Assembly: GCA_041661365.1 (NCBI GenBank)
Contig: JBAZUN010000241.1
Coordinates: forward strand, 1 to 8,699
Direction of reading: 5' to 3'
Length of the DNA stretch: 8,699 bases
From: CAITNQ01 sp041661365
Lineage (GTDB): Bacteria > Latescibacterota > UBA2968 > UBA8231
In this document: positions 1 to 6,585 of the stretch, piece by piece
Numbering within the stretch: position 1 is the first letter of the stretch
Layout: the number at the start of each line of letters is the position of its first letter
Made by a program: the position numbers and the translations under genes
The notes under the pieces: model-generated
Seen by the model: the letters and a program-made list of their open reading frames with translations, nothing else
What the model was told of the DNA's origin: nothing
Database searches by the model: none

Positions 1-62
1 CTCTGGTCGAACATGTCGGCCGGATGGGCGCCGATGCAGACGAGGCGCAGTGGATCGGGCAT
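1..62 (-). CDS. PIG-L/LmbE family deacetylase, N-terminal 20 codons only (cut by window edge)
   Basis: The ATG at 62 opens a frame that runs off the left edge. The visible protein has a short beta-strand (LRLVCIGA) followed by the metal-site motif AHPADMFDQ (residues 12-20). This is the hallmark N-terminus of PIG-L/LmbE enzymes, zinc-dependent hydrolases that remove N-acetyl groups from GlcNAc-type sugars. In the family consensus AHPDD, the His and the second Asp bind zinc; both are present here as H13 and D16. The first Asp, the usual general base, is Ala (A15). I recall this AHPAD variant as a recognisable subfamily, often in carbohydrate clusters. The start is supported by an AGGAG sequence seven bases upstream. 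It is the last gene of the visible operon, 44 bases after the TIM-barrel gene, so a role in deacetylating a sugar released by that operon is plausible but inferred. The third zinc ligand lies beyond the window. Confidence 0.8.
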   Translation of the reverse strand, partial: MPDPLRLVCIGAHPADMFDQ

Positions 63-69
63 GGGATTG

Positions 70-74
70 CTCCT
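70..74 (-). promoter_or_regulatory. Ribosome binding site of the PIG-L gene
   Basis: The minus strand reads AGGAG here, seven bases before the ATG at 62, which is ideal Shine-Dalgarno spacing. It fixes the start of a gene of which only 20 codons are visible. The rest of the 44-base gap (63-106) shows no hairpin followed by a T run, so I see no terminator between this gene and the one upstream. Confidence 0.7.
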
Positions 75-106
75 GGGAATGGGTCGATGGTCCCTAGCTT
101 GCTGCT

Positions 107-952
107 TCACCGCATGGCGTGCAGCCCGGGGATCACGGGAACGATGTTCTCGCAGCCGCCGTTGGGCAGGATCTTGAGGAAGGCACACGTCTCATAAAGG
201 ATGAATCCGGCGAACCGGCCATCGCGACGCACTCGCCGGTATTCCTCGGCCAGGGTATCGGGACGGATATAGCGGTTCACGGTGACCGGGATGCCCCGGG
301 CGCGGCAACGGGCGATCATCTCCTGCGCCACGGGGTCATCGAAGACGCAGTCGAAGGGCAGGGCGAAGAAGCGCAGTACCGCCTCGTCGGTCAGCCCCTC
401 CTCGATCCAGCGCTGCCATTGAAAGTCGAGGTTCGCCGGATAGGCCAGGCGGCGTGCCAGGGGCGGGTTGGGCCGGTACCAATCGACCTGGAAATGGATG
501 CGCATGGCCGCGCCCCGGCGATTGATCAGCTCCTTGGCTCGGGCCAGGAATGCGGTGTACGCGTCGCCGCGGACCGCGGCCATGGTCGGCAGATCCACCT
601 GGCCCCGGTCGCGACACCGGGCCAGCACCACCTCGTTGTACCCGTACTCCTCCGGGTGGTTCGTGTGAGTGCTGTGGTTTTCCTCTCGCCAATCCACCCC
701 GTCCACGGCCGTGTCAAGTATGCTCTCGAGGCAGGAGAGCCAGAAGCGCTGGACCTCAGGCTCCGTCTCGCAGAGGGCACCCGGCAGGTATTCGTTGCGG
801 CCGCGGGCAAAGGCGACGATCCCCTGGCGCCCGCTGGTATTAGGCTCGTCGAGACGCATCACCTGCCCGTTGTACCCGTGGTCGAACACCAACCCCCAGC
901 GGCGGAAATCCACCCGTTCGCCGAACCAGATGGCCGTGCCCGAGGCAACCAC
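107..952 (-). CDS. C-terminal part of a frameshifted TIM-barrel glycosyl-hydrolase-like protein
   Basis: This frame continues the protein begun at 1775 after a one-base shift near 960-962. The rejoined product would be about 555 residues, of which this part supplies roughly residues 272-555. The GTG at 952 is only the first start-like codon in the frame and has no good ribosome binding site, so it is probably not a true start. The most telling segment is GVDWREENHS (rejoined residues about 359-368) followed by EEYGYNEVVL. I recognise this pattern from uncharacterised family-10-like glycosyl hydrolases, in which an acidic residue after a beta-strand sits in the barrel's active-site mouth; E364 and E365 are candidates. 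A later strand, FAGFILYETCAFLKI, carries E528, a possible second acid. No signal peptide or membrane segment is seen. It is the fifth gene of the operon and is followed 44 bases later by the PIG-L gene. The exact family and substrate are unknown. Confidence 0.7.
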   Translation of the reverse strand: MVASGTAIWFGERVDFRRWGLVFDHGYNGQVMRLDEPNTSGRQGIVAFARGRNEYLPGALCETEPEVQRFWLSCLESILDTAVDGVDWREENHSTHTNHPEEYGYNEVVLARCRDRGQVDLPTMAAVRGDAYTAFLARAKELINRRGAAMRIHFQVDWYRPNPPLARRLAYPANLDFQWQRWIEEGLTDEAVLRFFALPFDCVFDDPVAQEMIARCRARGIPVTVNRYIRPDTLAEEYRRVRRDGRFAGFILYETCAFLKILPNGGCENIVPVIPGLHAMR

Positions 953-1775
953 TCTCGCGCCCGGTCGCGTCGTACGCCGAGAGCATCGCCAGGTCGGTGT
1001 TGGCGAAGTCGGCCGGACCGGCGGCGAAGTCGGTGGTCACCAAGACGTACCGGTCCCGTAGCTCCAGCCCGTGCAGGTGGAGCACCCGCTGCGGATCACC
1101 CCGACCGATCAAGAGCTCCTCGCTGAACAGATCGCGCACCTCATGCGGGCAAGGCTCGATGGTCTCATCCACCTCGAACGGAACGTCGAGACGGCGGTAC
1201 TGGTAGTTCTGATCGCTGGCCCATAGTTGCAGGTGCTCCCGGGTGACCCGGGTGGGAGAGGCATCGCGCTTGCGCAGGCGCAGGCCGCGGATCGGCAAGG
1301 ACTCCGTGTCGGCCGGGAGGAGGTCGGGGCGCCGCCGGAGGCGCAGGTGCGGGTGGTCCACCACGAACGGCTCCATCCAGGTCAACCGCCCGCCGAGCTG
1401 CCGGGTGCGGCCGTATACCGTGGCCTCGTACGAACCTTCCGGGAACAGCGCCGCGATTCCGGTCTCGTACGGCTTGAAGTAGGCGTAGATCTCCAGGCCG
1501 TGGCGATGGGCTGATTCCACGGCCACCGCCAGGCTGTTCTGCCCCAGGCCGGTATAGGTCCGGGCCATGTTCTCCCAGCGTTCGTCGTGTGCCGGTATCA
1601 GCAAGCCGCCGTGGCCGTCACCGTACACCTCCCAACTGACCCGGCGCACGCCGCTGGCGGCCAGGCAACGCATCATCGCGTCGATGTGCGCCGGGGTGAT
1701 CGGCTCTACGGCGGTGATGGCGTCGTCGGGGAAGTCGACGAAGGCCTCGAGGGCAAAGTCATGTCTGATCTTCAT
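840..1775 (-). CDS. N-terminal part of a frameshifted TIM-barrel glycosyl-hydrolase-like protein
   Basis: The frame starts at the ATG at 1775, four bases after a weak GAGG and 21 bases after the transporter's stop. Convincing protein sequence runs to the Thr codon at 965-963, about residue 271; the rest, down to the stop at 840, is out-of-frame Arg/Gly-rich translation and should be ignored. The N-terminal region looks like the first half of a (beta/alpha)8 barrel: ITPAHIDAMMRCLAASG, then VRRVSWEVYGDG, then a stretch with helix AVAVESAHRHG and strand LEIYAYFKPYETG (about residues 94-106). This matches the layout of GHL10-type and other family-10-like proteins. Residues 235-265 (HGLELRDRYVLVTTDF and following) appear to be an inserted beta domain. 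There is no signal peptide, so a cytoplasmic location is likely. If the frameshift is genuine, the gene makes a truncated protein lacking the candidate catalytic segment; if it is a sequence error, the gene is intact at about 555 residues. Confidence 0.75.
   Translation of the reverse strand: MKIRHDFALEAFVDFPDDAITAVEPITPAHIDAMMRCLAASGVRRVSWEVYGDGHGGLLIPAHDERWENMARTYTGLGQNSLAVAVESAHRHGLEIYAYFKPYETGIAALFPEGSYEATVYGRTRQLGGRLTWMEPFVVDHPHLRLRRRPDLLPADTESLPIRGLRLRKRDASPTRVTREHLQLWASDQNYQYRRLDVPFEVDETIEPCPHEVRDLFSEELLIGRGDPQRVLHLHGLELRDRYVLVTTDFAAGPADFANTDLAMLSAYDATGRESGCLGHGHLVRRTGGFPPLGVGVRPRVQRAGDASRRA
952..965 (-). other. Frameshift site joining two frames of one gene
   Basis: Upstream of this point the protein reads in the frame of the ATG at 1775 (…LSAYDAT); downstream the sensible frame is …GARVVASGTAIWFGE. 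The two join cleanly if one base is removed from the GGG triplet at 962-960 on the minus strand. Without that, the first frame degenerates and stops at 840. There is no obvious slippery heptamer, so programmed frameshifting is not supported. A sequencing or assembly error, or a recent inactivating mutation, is more likely. Confidence 0.8.
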
Positions 1776-1796
1776 CGCGCCTCATCTCAGGAAGAA

Positions 1797-2660
1797 TCAC
1801 CTACCCATGGCCAGGGCCAGCACCAGGCCGCCGCAGGTCAGGCCGAGGAGTTTGGCCGCGTTGAGCGGCTCGTCGTAGAGCACCACCATCAGCACCGTGC
1901 CGCCGATCAGGGCCGTGCCTTGCACCAGCGGGAAGGCTACCACGGCCGGCAGGACTACGGCACCGAGCACGCAGAGGTTGGCCACGGTACCGGCCAGGCC
2001 CATGAGCAGCCCCCAGCGCCATTCGGCCGCGCTGACCCGGCCCGGCGAGCGCCGGCGGGCGAGCAGGCCGAGGACCGCGCCGCTGCCGAAGACCAGTACC
2101 AGGAACGGCACCGCGCCGACCTGGGGCCAGTGTTGGGCCTCGAGCTTGTACCCCAGCATCAGCAGGCCGTTGCTGAGGAAGACGCCGGCCAGCGGCAGCC
2201 ATACCTGTTTCCAGGGGGCTCGGGCGGCCTCGCCGCTCTGACCGAGACCACGACGGAAACAGGCGAGCATGACGAGGAAGGCGGCGACCAGCAGGCCGTC
2301 GATCGGCTGCCACGGCTCGCGCAGCAGGAGCGGGGCCAGCACCACGGGCAGCACCAGGGCCAGGTTGGCCAGGGACCAGACCAGGGACGGCGGGCAGGTG
2401 CGGTTGGCGACGATCATCGACTGCAGCGCGGTCACGTAGAGCAGGCCCATGCCGGTGGCCAGGGCCCACAGTCCGGGGTCGCCCCAGTCCCCCGGCGCCC
2501 ACGGCAGGGCCAGACCACCGAGCAGACCGACCGCGCCCAGCATCAGCACCGGCACCACCTCGGCGCGGCAGCCCGAGTGCTGGGCCTGCTTGGCCAGCAC
2601 CCCGAGCAGGGCATTGCTGACCCCAGCGGTCAGGGCGCAGACCAGCGGCCAGGTCGTCAC
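1797..2660 (-). CDS. EamA/DMT-superfamily transporter, ten predicted membrane helices
   Basis: This is a 287-residue integral membrane protein, the usual size for drug/metabolite transporter carriers with two EamA repeats. Hydrophobic segments fall at about residues 3-22, 35-53, 63-83, 92-113, 120-135, then after a polar loop (136-150) at 151-170, 182-200, 213-234, 238-260 and 268-285, giving the 5+5 pattern. The motif VVLYDEPLNAAKLLG (259-273), just before the last helix, resembles the conserved EamA segment in which an acidic residue follows helix 9; LLLREPWQPIDGLL (111-124) is its counterpart in the first repeat. The GTG start at 2660 overlaps the URO-D stop in a GTGA, so translation is probably coupled. 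The only nearby GGAG lies about 12 bases upstream, which is rather far and fits dependence on coupling. DMT carriers move sugars, amino acids or other small metabolites; its place in a glycosidase operon suggests a sugar or its derivative, but substrate and direction are not visible. It is the only transporter in the window. Confidence 0.88.
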   Translation of the reverse strand: MTTWPLVCALTAGVSNALLGVLAKQAQHSGCRAEVVPVLMLGAVGLLGGLALPWAPGDWGDPGLWALATGMGLLYVTALQSMIVANRTCPPSLVWSLANLALVLPVVLAPLLLREPWQPIDGLLVAAFLVMLACFRRGLGQSGEAARAPWKQVWLPLAGVFLSNGLLMLGYKLEAQHWPQVGAVPFLVLVFGSGAVLGLLARRRSPGRVSAAEWRWGLLMGLAGTVANLCVLGAVVLPAVVAFPLVQGTALIGGTVLMVVLYDEPLNAAKLLGLTCGGLVLALAMGR

Positions 2661-3775
2661 CGGCCGAGGATACTCCGCTTGACCTCGAGATACCAGGAGA
2701 AGTTGGCCAGGGACACGTCCGGCGGCACGGCGTGGTCGATGGTGGGGATGAACCCTCCGTCCTCGACCAAAGGCGCCAGGCGGGTGACCTCGGCCTCGAT
2801 CTCGGCCCGACCCTTGGCCAGCTCGCGCTTGTCCACCCCGCCGACCATGCAGATATCGCGGCCGAACCTCCGGCGCACCGCCAGCGGGTCCATCCCGGCA
2901 GCCCGCTCGACCGGACCGAAGCCGTCGACCCCGGCCTCGATGAACAGCGGCAGCAGGACCTCGCAATTGCCGTCGGTGTCGACCAGGATCACCTTGACCC
3001 CGTGCTGCCGCAGGAAGTCGACGAACCGCCGGTAGTGCGGCAGGAACAGGCGGCGGAACAGGGCCGGCGAGATCAGCGGCCCATTCTTGTACGACATGTC
3101 CTCGTGGATGTAATAGAAGTCGAACTCGATCTGCTCTACCGCCGGCGCCATGACGCGGAGGGCGAACTCGGTGAGGAACTCCAGACAGCCCTCGACCAGG
3201 GCCCGGTCGTCGTAGAGCAGGTAGGACAAGCCCTCGGTCCCCATCCAGTTGCGCAGCATGCTGTAGTAGCCGAAGGTGCCGCCGAGCGGGTTGAGCAGGG
3301 TCAGCGGCAGGTCGGTGGTCAGGGCCATCTGCTTGACCGCTTCCCAATCGGCCGGGTACCGCTCGGCAACCGGTCCCTGGTACCGGGGCTTGAAGGCCTC
3401 CCAGCTCGTCTGGTCCTTCACGGCGAAGTCGAGATAGGTGTCCATGCTCAGGCGCGTGCCGCCGGCCGTGCCCGGCTTGTACGCCCGGCGGGTGCGGCCG
3501 AAGCCGTCGCGGAAGAGCACGGTCTCCTCGTCCTCGGCCAGCACCTCGGAAGGGACCGGCGGAACCGGCGACACCGCGTCGAAGGCCGCGGTCTCGTATC
3601 CGTCCAGACCGAAATAGCGGTCGCCGCGGTGCATGAAGGCGGTATTGACCGTGGCCGGCATGCCCTCGGCCAGCCAGCGGTCGCGGGTCTGCTGCCAGAG
3701 GCAGATCTCCATGCACGGCACGCGGTCGACCGGGTTAAAGGTCAGGCTGGCGAGGAACCGCTCCTTGGGGGTCAT
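2657..3775 (-). CDS. Uroporphyrinogen decarboxylase-like (URO-D superfamily) protein, not HemE
   Basis: This is a 372-residue protein with the layout of the URO-D/MtaA TIM-barrel superfamily: start MTPKERFLASLTFNPVDRVP; a helix-rich middle; HEDMSYKNGPLISPALF (224-240); the strand KVILVDTDGNCEVLLPLF (261-278); EAGVDGFGPVE (280-290); a GGVDKRELAKG segment (312-322); and TIDHAVPPDVSLANF (345-359) near the end. True HemE enzymes carry an RQAGR porphyrin-binding motif near residue 40; here the position reads CLWQQTRDRW, so heme synthesis is unlikely. Corrinoid methyltransferases of the MtaA type bind zinc with HxC plus a later Cys; by eye those positions are D266, D268 and H348 here, so the metal or ligand chemistry may differ. 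The ATG overlaps the GH2 stop in an ATGA and has GGAG seven bases upstream; the 3' end overlaps the transporter start. Similar proteins are common in carbohydrate clusters of environmental bacteria but, as far as I know, lack an assigned reaction. It is probably cytoplasmic. Confidence 0.88.
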   Translation of the reverse strand: MTPKERFLASLTFNPVDRVPCMEICLWQQTRDRWLAEGMPATVNTAFMHRGDRYFGLDGYETAAFDAVSPVPPVPSEVLAEDEETVLFRDGFGRTRRAYKPGTAGGTRLSMDTYLDFAVKDQTSWEAFKPRYQGPVAERYPADWEAVKQMALTTDLPLTLLNPLGGTFGYYSMLRNWMGTEGLSYLLYDDRALVEGCLEFLTEFALRVMAPAVEQIEFDFYYIHEDMSYKNGPLISPALFRRLFLPHYRRFVDFLRQHGVKVILVDTDGNCEVLLPLFIEAGVDGFGPVERAAGMDPLAVRRRFGRDICMVGGVDKRELAKGRAEIEAEVTRLAPLVEDGGFIPTIDHAVPPDVSLANFSWYLEVKRSILGR

Positions 3776-6582
3776 GGCCGGTCTCCGGAGGCGATGGCCG
3801 ACGACCGCAGCGGTACCCGCGCCAGGGCCGTGGCGGACTTGAGGCGGGCCAGGGTGGCGACCGAGGCCGGCCATGCCGCGGCCGTGGGATGGGCCGCGTA
3901 CGCGCGGATCCGGGCCAGCAGGTACCGGGCCTCGGGCCAGTCCGGGGAGAGACCGAGCGCGCACAGGATCAGCCGGCCGCGGCCCACGGCCACCTCGTGC
4001 AGGTAGGCCAGCGGCCGACAGACCGGGTACCGGTGGATGACGCGGATCACCGGCTCGCCGTCGGTCAGGCCGAGCGGCTCCAGATCGAGGGGCGGGGACT
4101 GATCGATCAGGCGGAACCAGTGCAGGTCGGCAAACCCCTCGTGCGGGAAGGCCCCAAGCAGGGGATGGTCGGCGACCAGGGTGCCGTTCTGGCCGTCCTC
4201 GTACGGCGCGTAGTTGGCCGGCGGGGTGAAGTAGTAGCGGACGTACCCGAAGTTCGGTGGATGCGGCCGCACCAACCCCTCGGTGGCCGCCAGCAGGACC
4301 CGACCGCCGGCCTGCAGGTACTCCTCGACGCGGTCGTCGACAACCTCGGTCAGCAGCAAGGACAGGGCCGGCTCCGGGGTCGCGGTCACCGGGATCTCGG
4401 ACCACCGCCCGAGCCACGAGCCGGCGTCCTCGCCGTACCGGGCCACGCCCGCGGGCAGGGCGGTCGAGGGGAAGAGCCAGAGAGGCCAGTCGTTGGTCAC
4501 CTGGCGGTTCCCCTCGCGCAGCGCGGCGTGCAGCGTGAGGGCGATGGGCTCGTCGACCGCGGGCAGATCGGCCGTAACCTCGCCCACGGGCACGGTGTGG
4601 CACGGCGTCGGGGTGAAGGTCAGCTCGCCGGCGGCCAGGCCGCGGCCGGCCGGTCCGCGCAGCTCCCAGGTGACCCGCGTGGCCTGGAACGGCGGGTGAC
4701 TGAAGTCGGAGAGGAATAGGGGGCAGCGCAGAACCTGACCACTGACCAGGACGCGGTCGTCGGCCTCCAGCCCGGCCAGCAGCACGGCGTCGCCGTTGGT
4801 CTGCAGCCAACGGTCGCTGTCCGCGTACTTCGGCTCGTAGAACTCGGTGAGCACCCCCTGCGGCGACGGGCTGGCGTCCATGGCGTTGAAGTGGCAGATG
4901 CCGGCCAGGGTCGGGTGGCTCCGGCGGCAGTTCTCCATCATGAGCTTGGCCTCCTGGAACTGTAGCCGCTTACTGGCCTCGACGAACCGGGGGAGGAGGT
5001 GGGCCAGGCCGTGGCGGGCCGCGGCTTCCTCGGCCAGCTCGATGGCGTACGGTCTGACCGCGCCGCTGTACCTCTCCTTGAGCCCGAGGTCGGGGAAGGA
5101 GCTCCACCAGCGGAACTCGTGCTGGACCAGGGGCAGGGGGCACTCGGCGTCCTTGCCGGCCTCGTCGTTGACGAAGTCCGCGGGCAGGTCCGGGTTCCAC
5201 CCCCCGTCGGTCCACAGGACCAGGGCGTCGGGCTTGGCCGCCTTGGTGTCGCGGTAGCACTCCCAGGCGATGCGGGGGAACGGGGTGTTGGCCCCGTACT
5301 CGTTGCTCATGCAGTAGATGCCGGCCGAGGGGTGGTGGGCATCGCGCCGGACCACCAGGTCCCACTGCCGCTTGAGCACCGGGTAGTTGTCCGGCGTAGG
5401 CTTGGGCCACTGGTACACGTGCATCGGCGAGGTCCCGCCCCAGGCGCCGAGCATCCCCATCTCGCTCTGCACCAGCAGGCCAACCTCGTCGGCGGCCTCG
5501 TAGTACTCCGGGCCGTACACGTAGGACTGGCAGCGGACGTAGTTGTACCCGTACTCCCGCAGCGCCCGCAGGCGGCGGCGCCAGCGCTCGCGGTCGGGAT
5601 CCGGACAGCCGGTCTCCGGGCAGGAGAGGAAGTCCCCGCTCCCGCGCAGGTAGTACGGCTGGTCGTTGACGCGGATCTGCTTGCCGGCCGTGGCCAGGGC
5701 GACGAAGCCGGTCCGCTCGCTCAGGGCGTCGAGGGTCCGGCCGTCCTGCACCAGGGCCAGGTCGACGCGATAGAGATGGGGCGCGTCCGGGCTCCACGGC
5801 TTCAGGGCCGGCACCGGGATCGAGACCTGGCCGTCGTCCGGCAGCGGTCGCTCGCACGACGCCACCGGCGGTCCGCCCTCGGCCGGACGCACGGTCACCT
5901 GCAGGAGTGGTGCTTTGCTCGGCCGCTGCCCGCCGAGCGCCAGCGCCAGGTGCAGCGCGCTGGTACGGAGATCGGTCGTCAGACGGCACTCGTGCAGCCA
6001 GGTCGATCCGGTCGCGGTCAGCTCGACGCCGCGGTAGAGCCCGGACCAGTTCCCCTGCCAACTGAAGGCCAGGCCGAACTCGCGATGGCGCTCGTGGACC
6101 CGCACGACCAGCGTGTTGTCCCTGCCCCAGTGCAGGCAGGAGGTCACGTCGAAGGCGAAGGGGACGAAGGGCAGGTCGTGCTCGCCAACCCTAACGCCGT
6201 TCACCCAGACCTCGGCGCTGGGGTGCACCCCGCCGAGGTTGAGCCAGACGCGCCGGCTGGCCCAGGCCGCCGGCACGGCGAAGGCCCGGGCGTACCAGCC
6301 GGTCCCGGTGTAGGTGGCGCGGAAGACCCGGGCCCGGATCTGGAAATCCCAGACCTGGTCCTTGCCGTCGTGGCCCAGCCCCTGTCCCTGCCAGGAGCCG
6401 GGGACCTGCACGGTCTGCCGCAGGCGGTCGGGATCGGCGTACCAGCGCTCCGCGAGCCCATGGTCCTCCGGGTCGAGGCTGAACTGCCAGGTCCCGTCGA
6501 GGCTCAGCCGCTCCTCGTCGGGATGGAACCACAGCGGGTTGACGCGGGCCGGGAGGATCGAATGGGTCGGGGTCAGGTTCAT
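3772..6582 (-). CDS. Glycoside hydrolase family 2 enzyme with an extra C-terminal domain, cytoplasmic
   Basis: This is a 936-residue protein with GH2 domain order. Residues about 25-190 form the sugar-binding jelly roll, with LDGTWQFSLDP, TGWYARAF, the strand AEVWVNGVRVGEHDLPFVPF and the landmark NWSGLYRGVEL (178-188). Residues about 195-295 form the immunoglobulin-like domain ending near LSERTGF. The TIM barrel starts around residue 300 with IRVNDQPYYLRGSG. The family's acid/base Glu is E428 in YCMSNEYG and the likely nucleophile is E489 in LVQHEFRWW. After about 600 comes a beta-rich region, then a Rossmann- or amidotransferase-like domain (about 715-895, with VEEYLQAGGRVLLAA). There is no signal peptide, so it should act on imported oligosaccharides. 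GH2 members include beta-galactosidases, beta-glucuronidases, beta-mannosidases and exo-glucosaminidases; I cannot choose among them. The ATG lies three bases after the beta-helix stop, with GGAG six bases upstream, and the stop overlaps the URO-D start. Confidence 0.92.
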   Translation of the reverse strand: MNLTPTHSILPARVNPLWFHPDEERLSLDGTWQFSLDPEDHGLAERWYADPDRLRQTVQVPGSWQGQGLGHDGKDQVWDFQIRARVFRATYTGTGWYARAFAVPAAWASRRVWLNLGGVHPSAEVWVNGVRVGEHDLPFVPFAFDVTSCLHWGRDNTLVVRVHERHREFGLAFSWQGNWSGLYRGVELTATGSTWLHECRLTTDLRTSALHLALALGGQRPSKAPLLQVTVRPAEGGPPVASCERPLPDDGQVSIPVPALKPWSPDAPHLYRVDLALVQDGRTLDALSERTGFVALATAGKQIRVNDQPYYLRGSGDFLSCPETGCPDPDRERWRRRLRALREYGYNYVRCQSYVYGPEYYEAADEVGLLVQSEMGMLGAWGGTSPMHVYQWPKPTPDNYPVLKRQWDLVVRRDAHHPSAGIYCMSNEYGANTPFPRIAWECYRDTKAAKPDALVLWTDGGWNPDLPADFVNDEAGKDAECPLPLVQHEFRWWSSFPDLGLKERYSGAVRPYAIELAEEAAARHGLAHLLPRFVEASKRLQFQEAKLMMENCRRSHPTLAGICHFNAMDASPSPQGVLTEFYEPKYADSDRWLQTNGDAVLLAGLEADDRVLVSGQVLRCPLFLSDFSHPPFQATRVTWELRGPAGRGLAAGELTFTPTPCHTVPVGEVTADLPAVDEPIALTLHAALREGNRQVTNDWPLWLFPSTALPAGVARYGEDAGSWLGRWSEIPVTATPEPALSLLLTEVVDDRVEEYLQAGGRVLLAATEGLVRPHPPNFGYVRYYFTPPANYAPYEDGQNGTLVADHPLLGAFPHEGFADLHWFRLIDQSPPLDLEPLGLTDGEPVIRVIHRYPVCRPLAYLHEVAVGRGRLILCALGLSPDWPEARYLLARIRAYAAHPTAAAWPASVATLARLKSATALARVPLRSSAIASGDRP
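3783..3786 (-). promoter_or_regulatory. Ribosome binding site of the URO-D-like gene
   Basis: GGAG on the minus strand, seven bases before the ATG at 3775 and inside the last codons of the GH2 gene. It confirms this start over an in-frame extension into GH2: upstream of the ATG the same frame stays open for hundreds of codons but reads as Arg/Gly/Pro-rich nonsense. Confidence 0.65.
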
Positions 6583-6585
6583 GCG

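Noticed and set aside
63..106. A possible terminator or promoter in the largest intergenic gap.
   Set aside because: I found no stem-loop with a T run and no credible -35/-10 pair, only the ribosome binding site of the next gene.
952..965. Programmed ribosomal frameshifting as the explanation of the split gene.
   Set aside because: There is no slippery A/T-rich heptamer and no evident stimulatory element. The shift occurs at a GGG triplet in ordinary GC-rich coding sequence.
2661..3716. An upstream start at 3716 for the transporter frame, giving a 639-residue protein.
   Set aside because: The extra 350 codons are out-of-frame translation of the URO-D gene. The GTG at 2660 gives a normal-length EamA protein and a GTGA overlap.
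1587..4006. Long plus-strand open frames (482 codons at 1587-3035 and 424 codons at 2732-4006).
   Set aside because: Both are antisense to the transporter and URO-D genes, with His/Gln/Arg/Gly-rich sequence lacking fold-like patterns. They are shadows.
3776..4810. An upstream start at 4810 for the URO-D frame, giving a 717-residue protein.
   Set aside because: The additional sequence is Arg/Gly/Pro-rich nonsense overlapping GH2. The ATG at 3775 has a well-spaced GGAG and begins a recognisable URO-D N-terminus.
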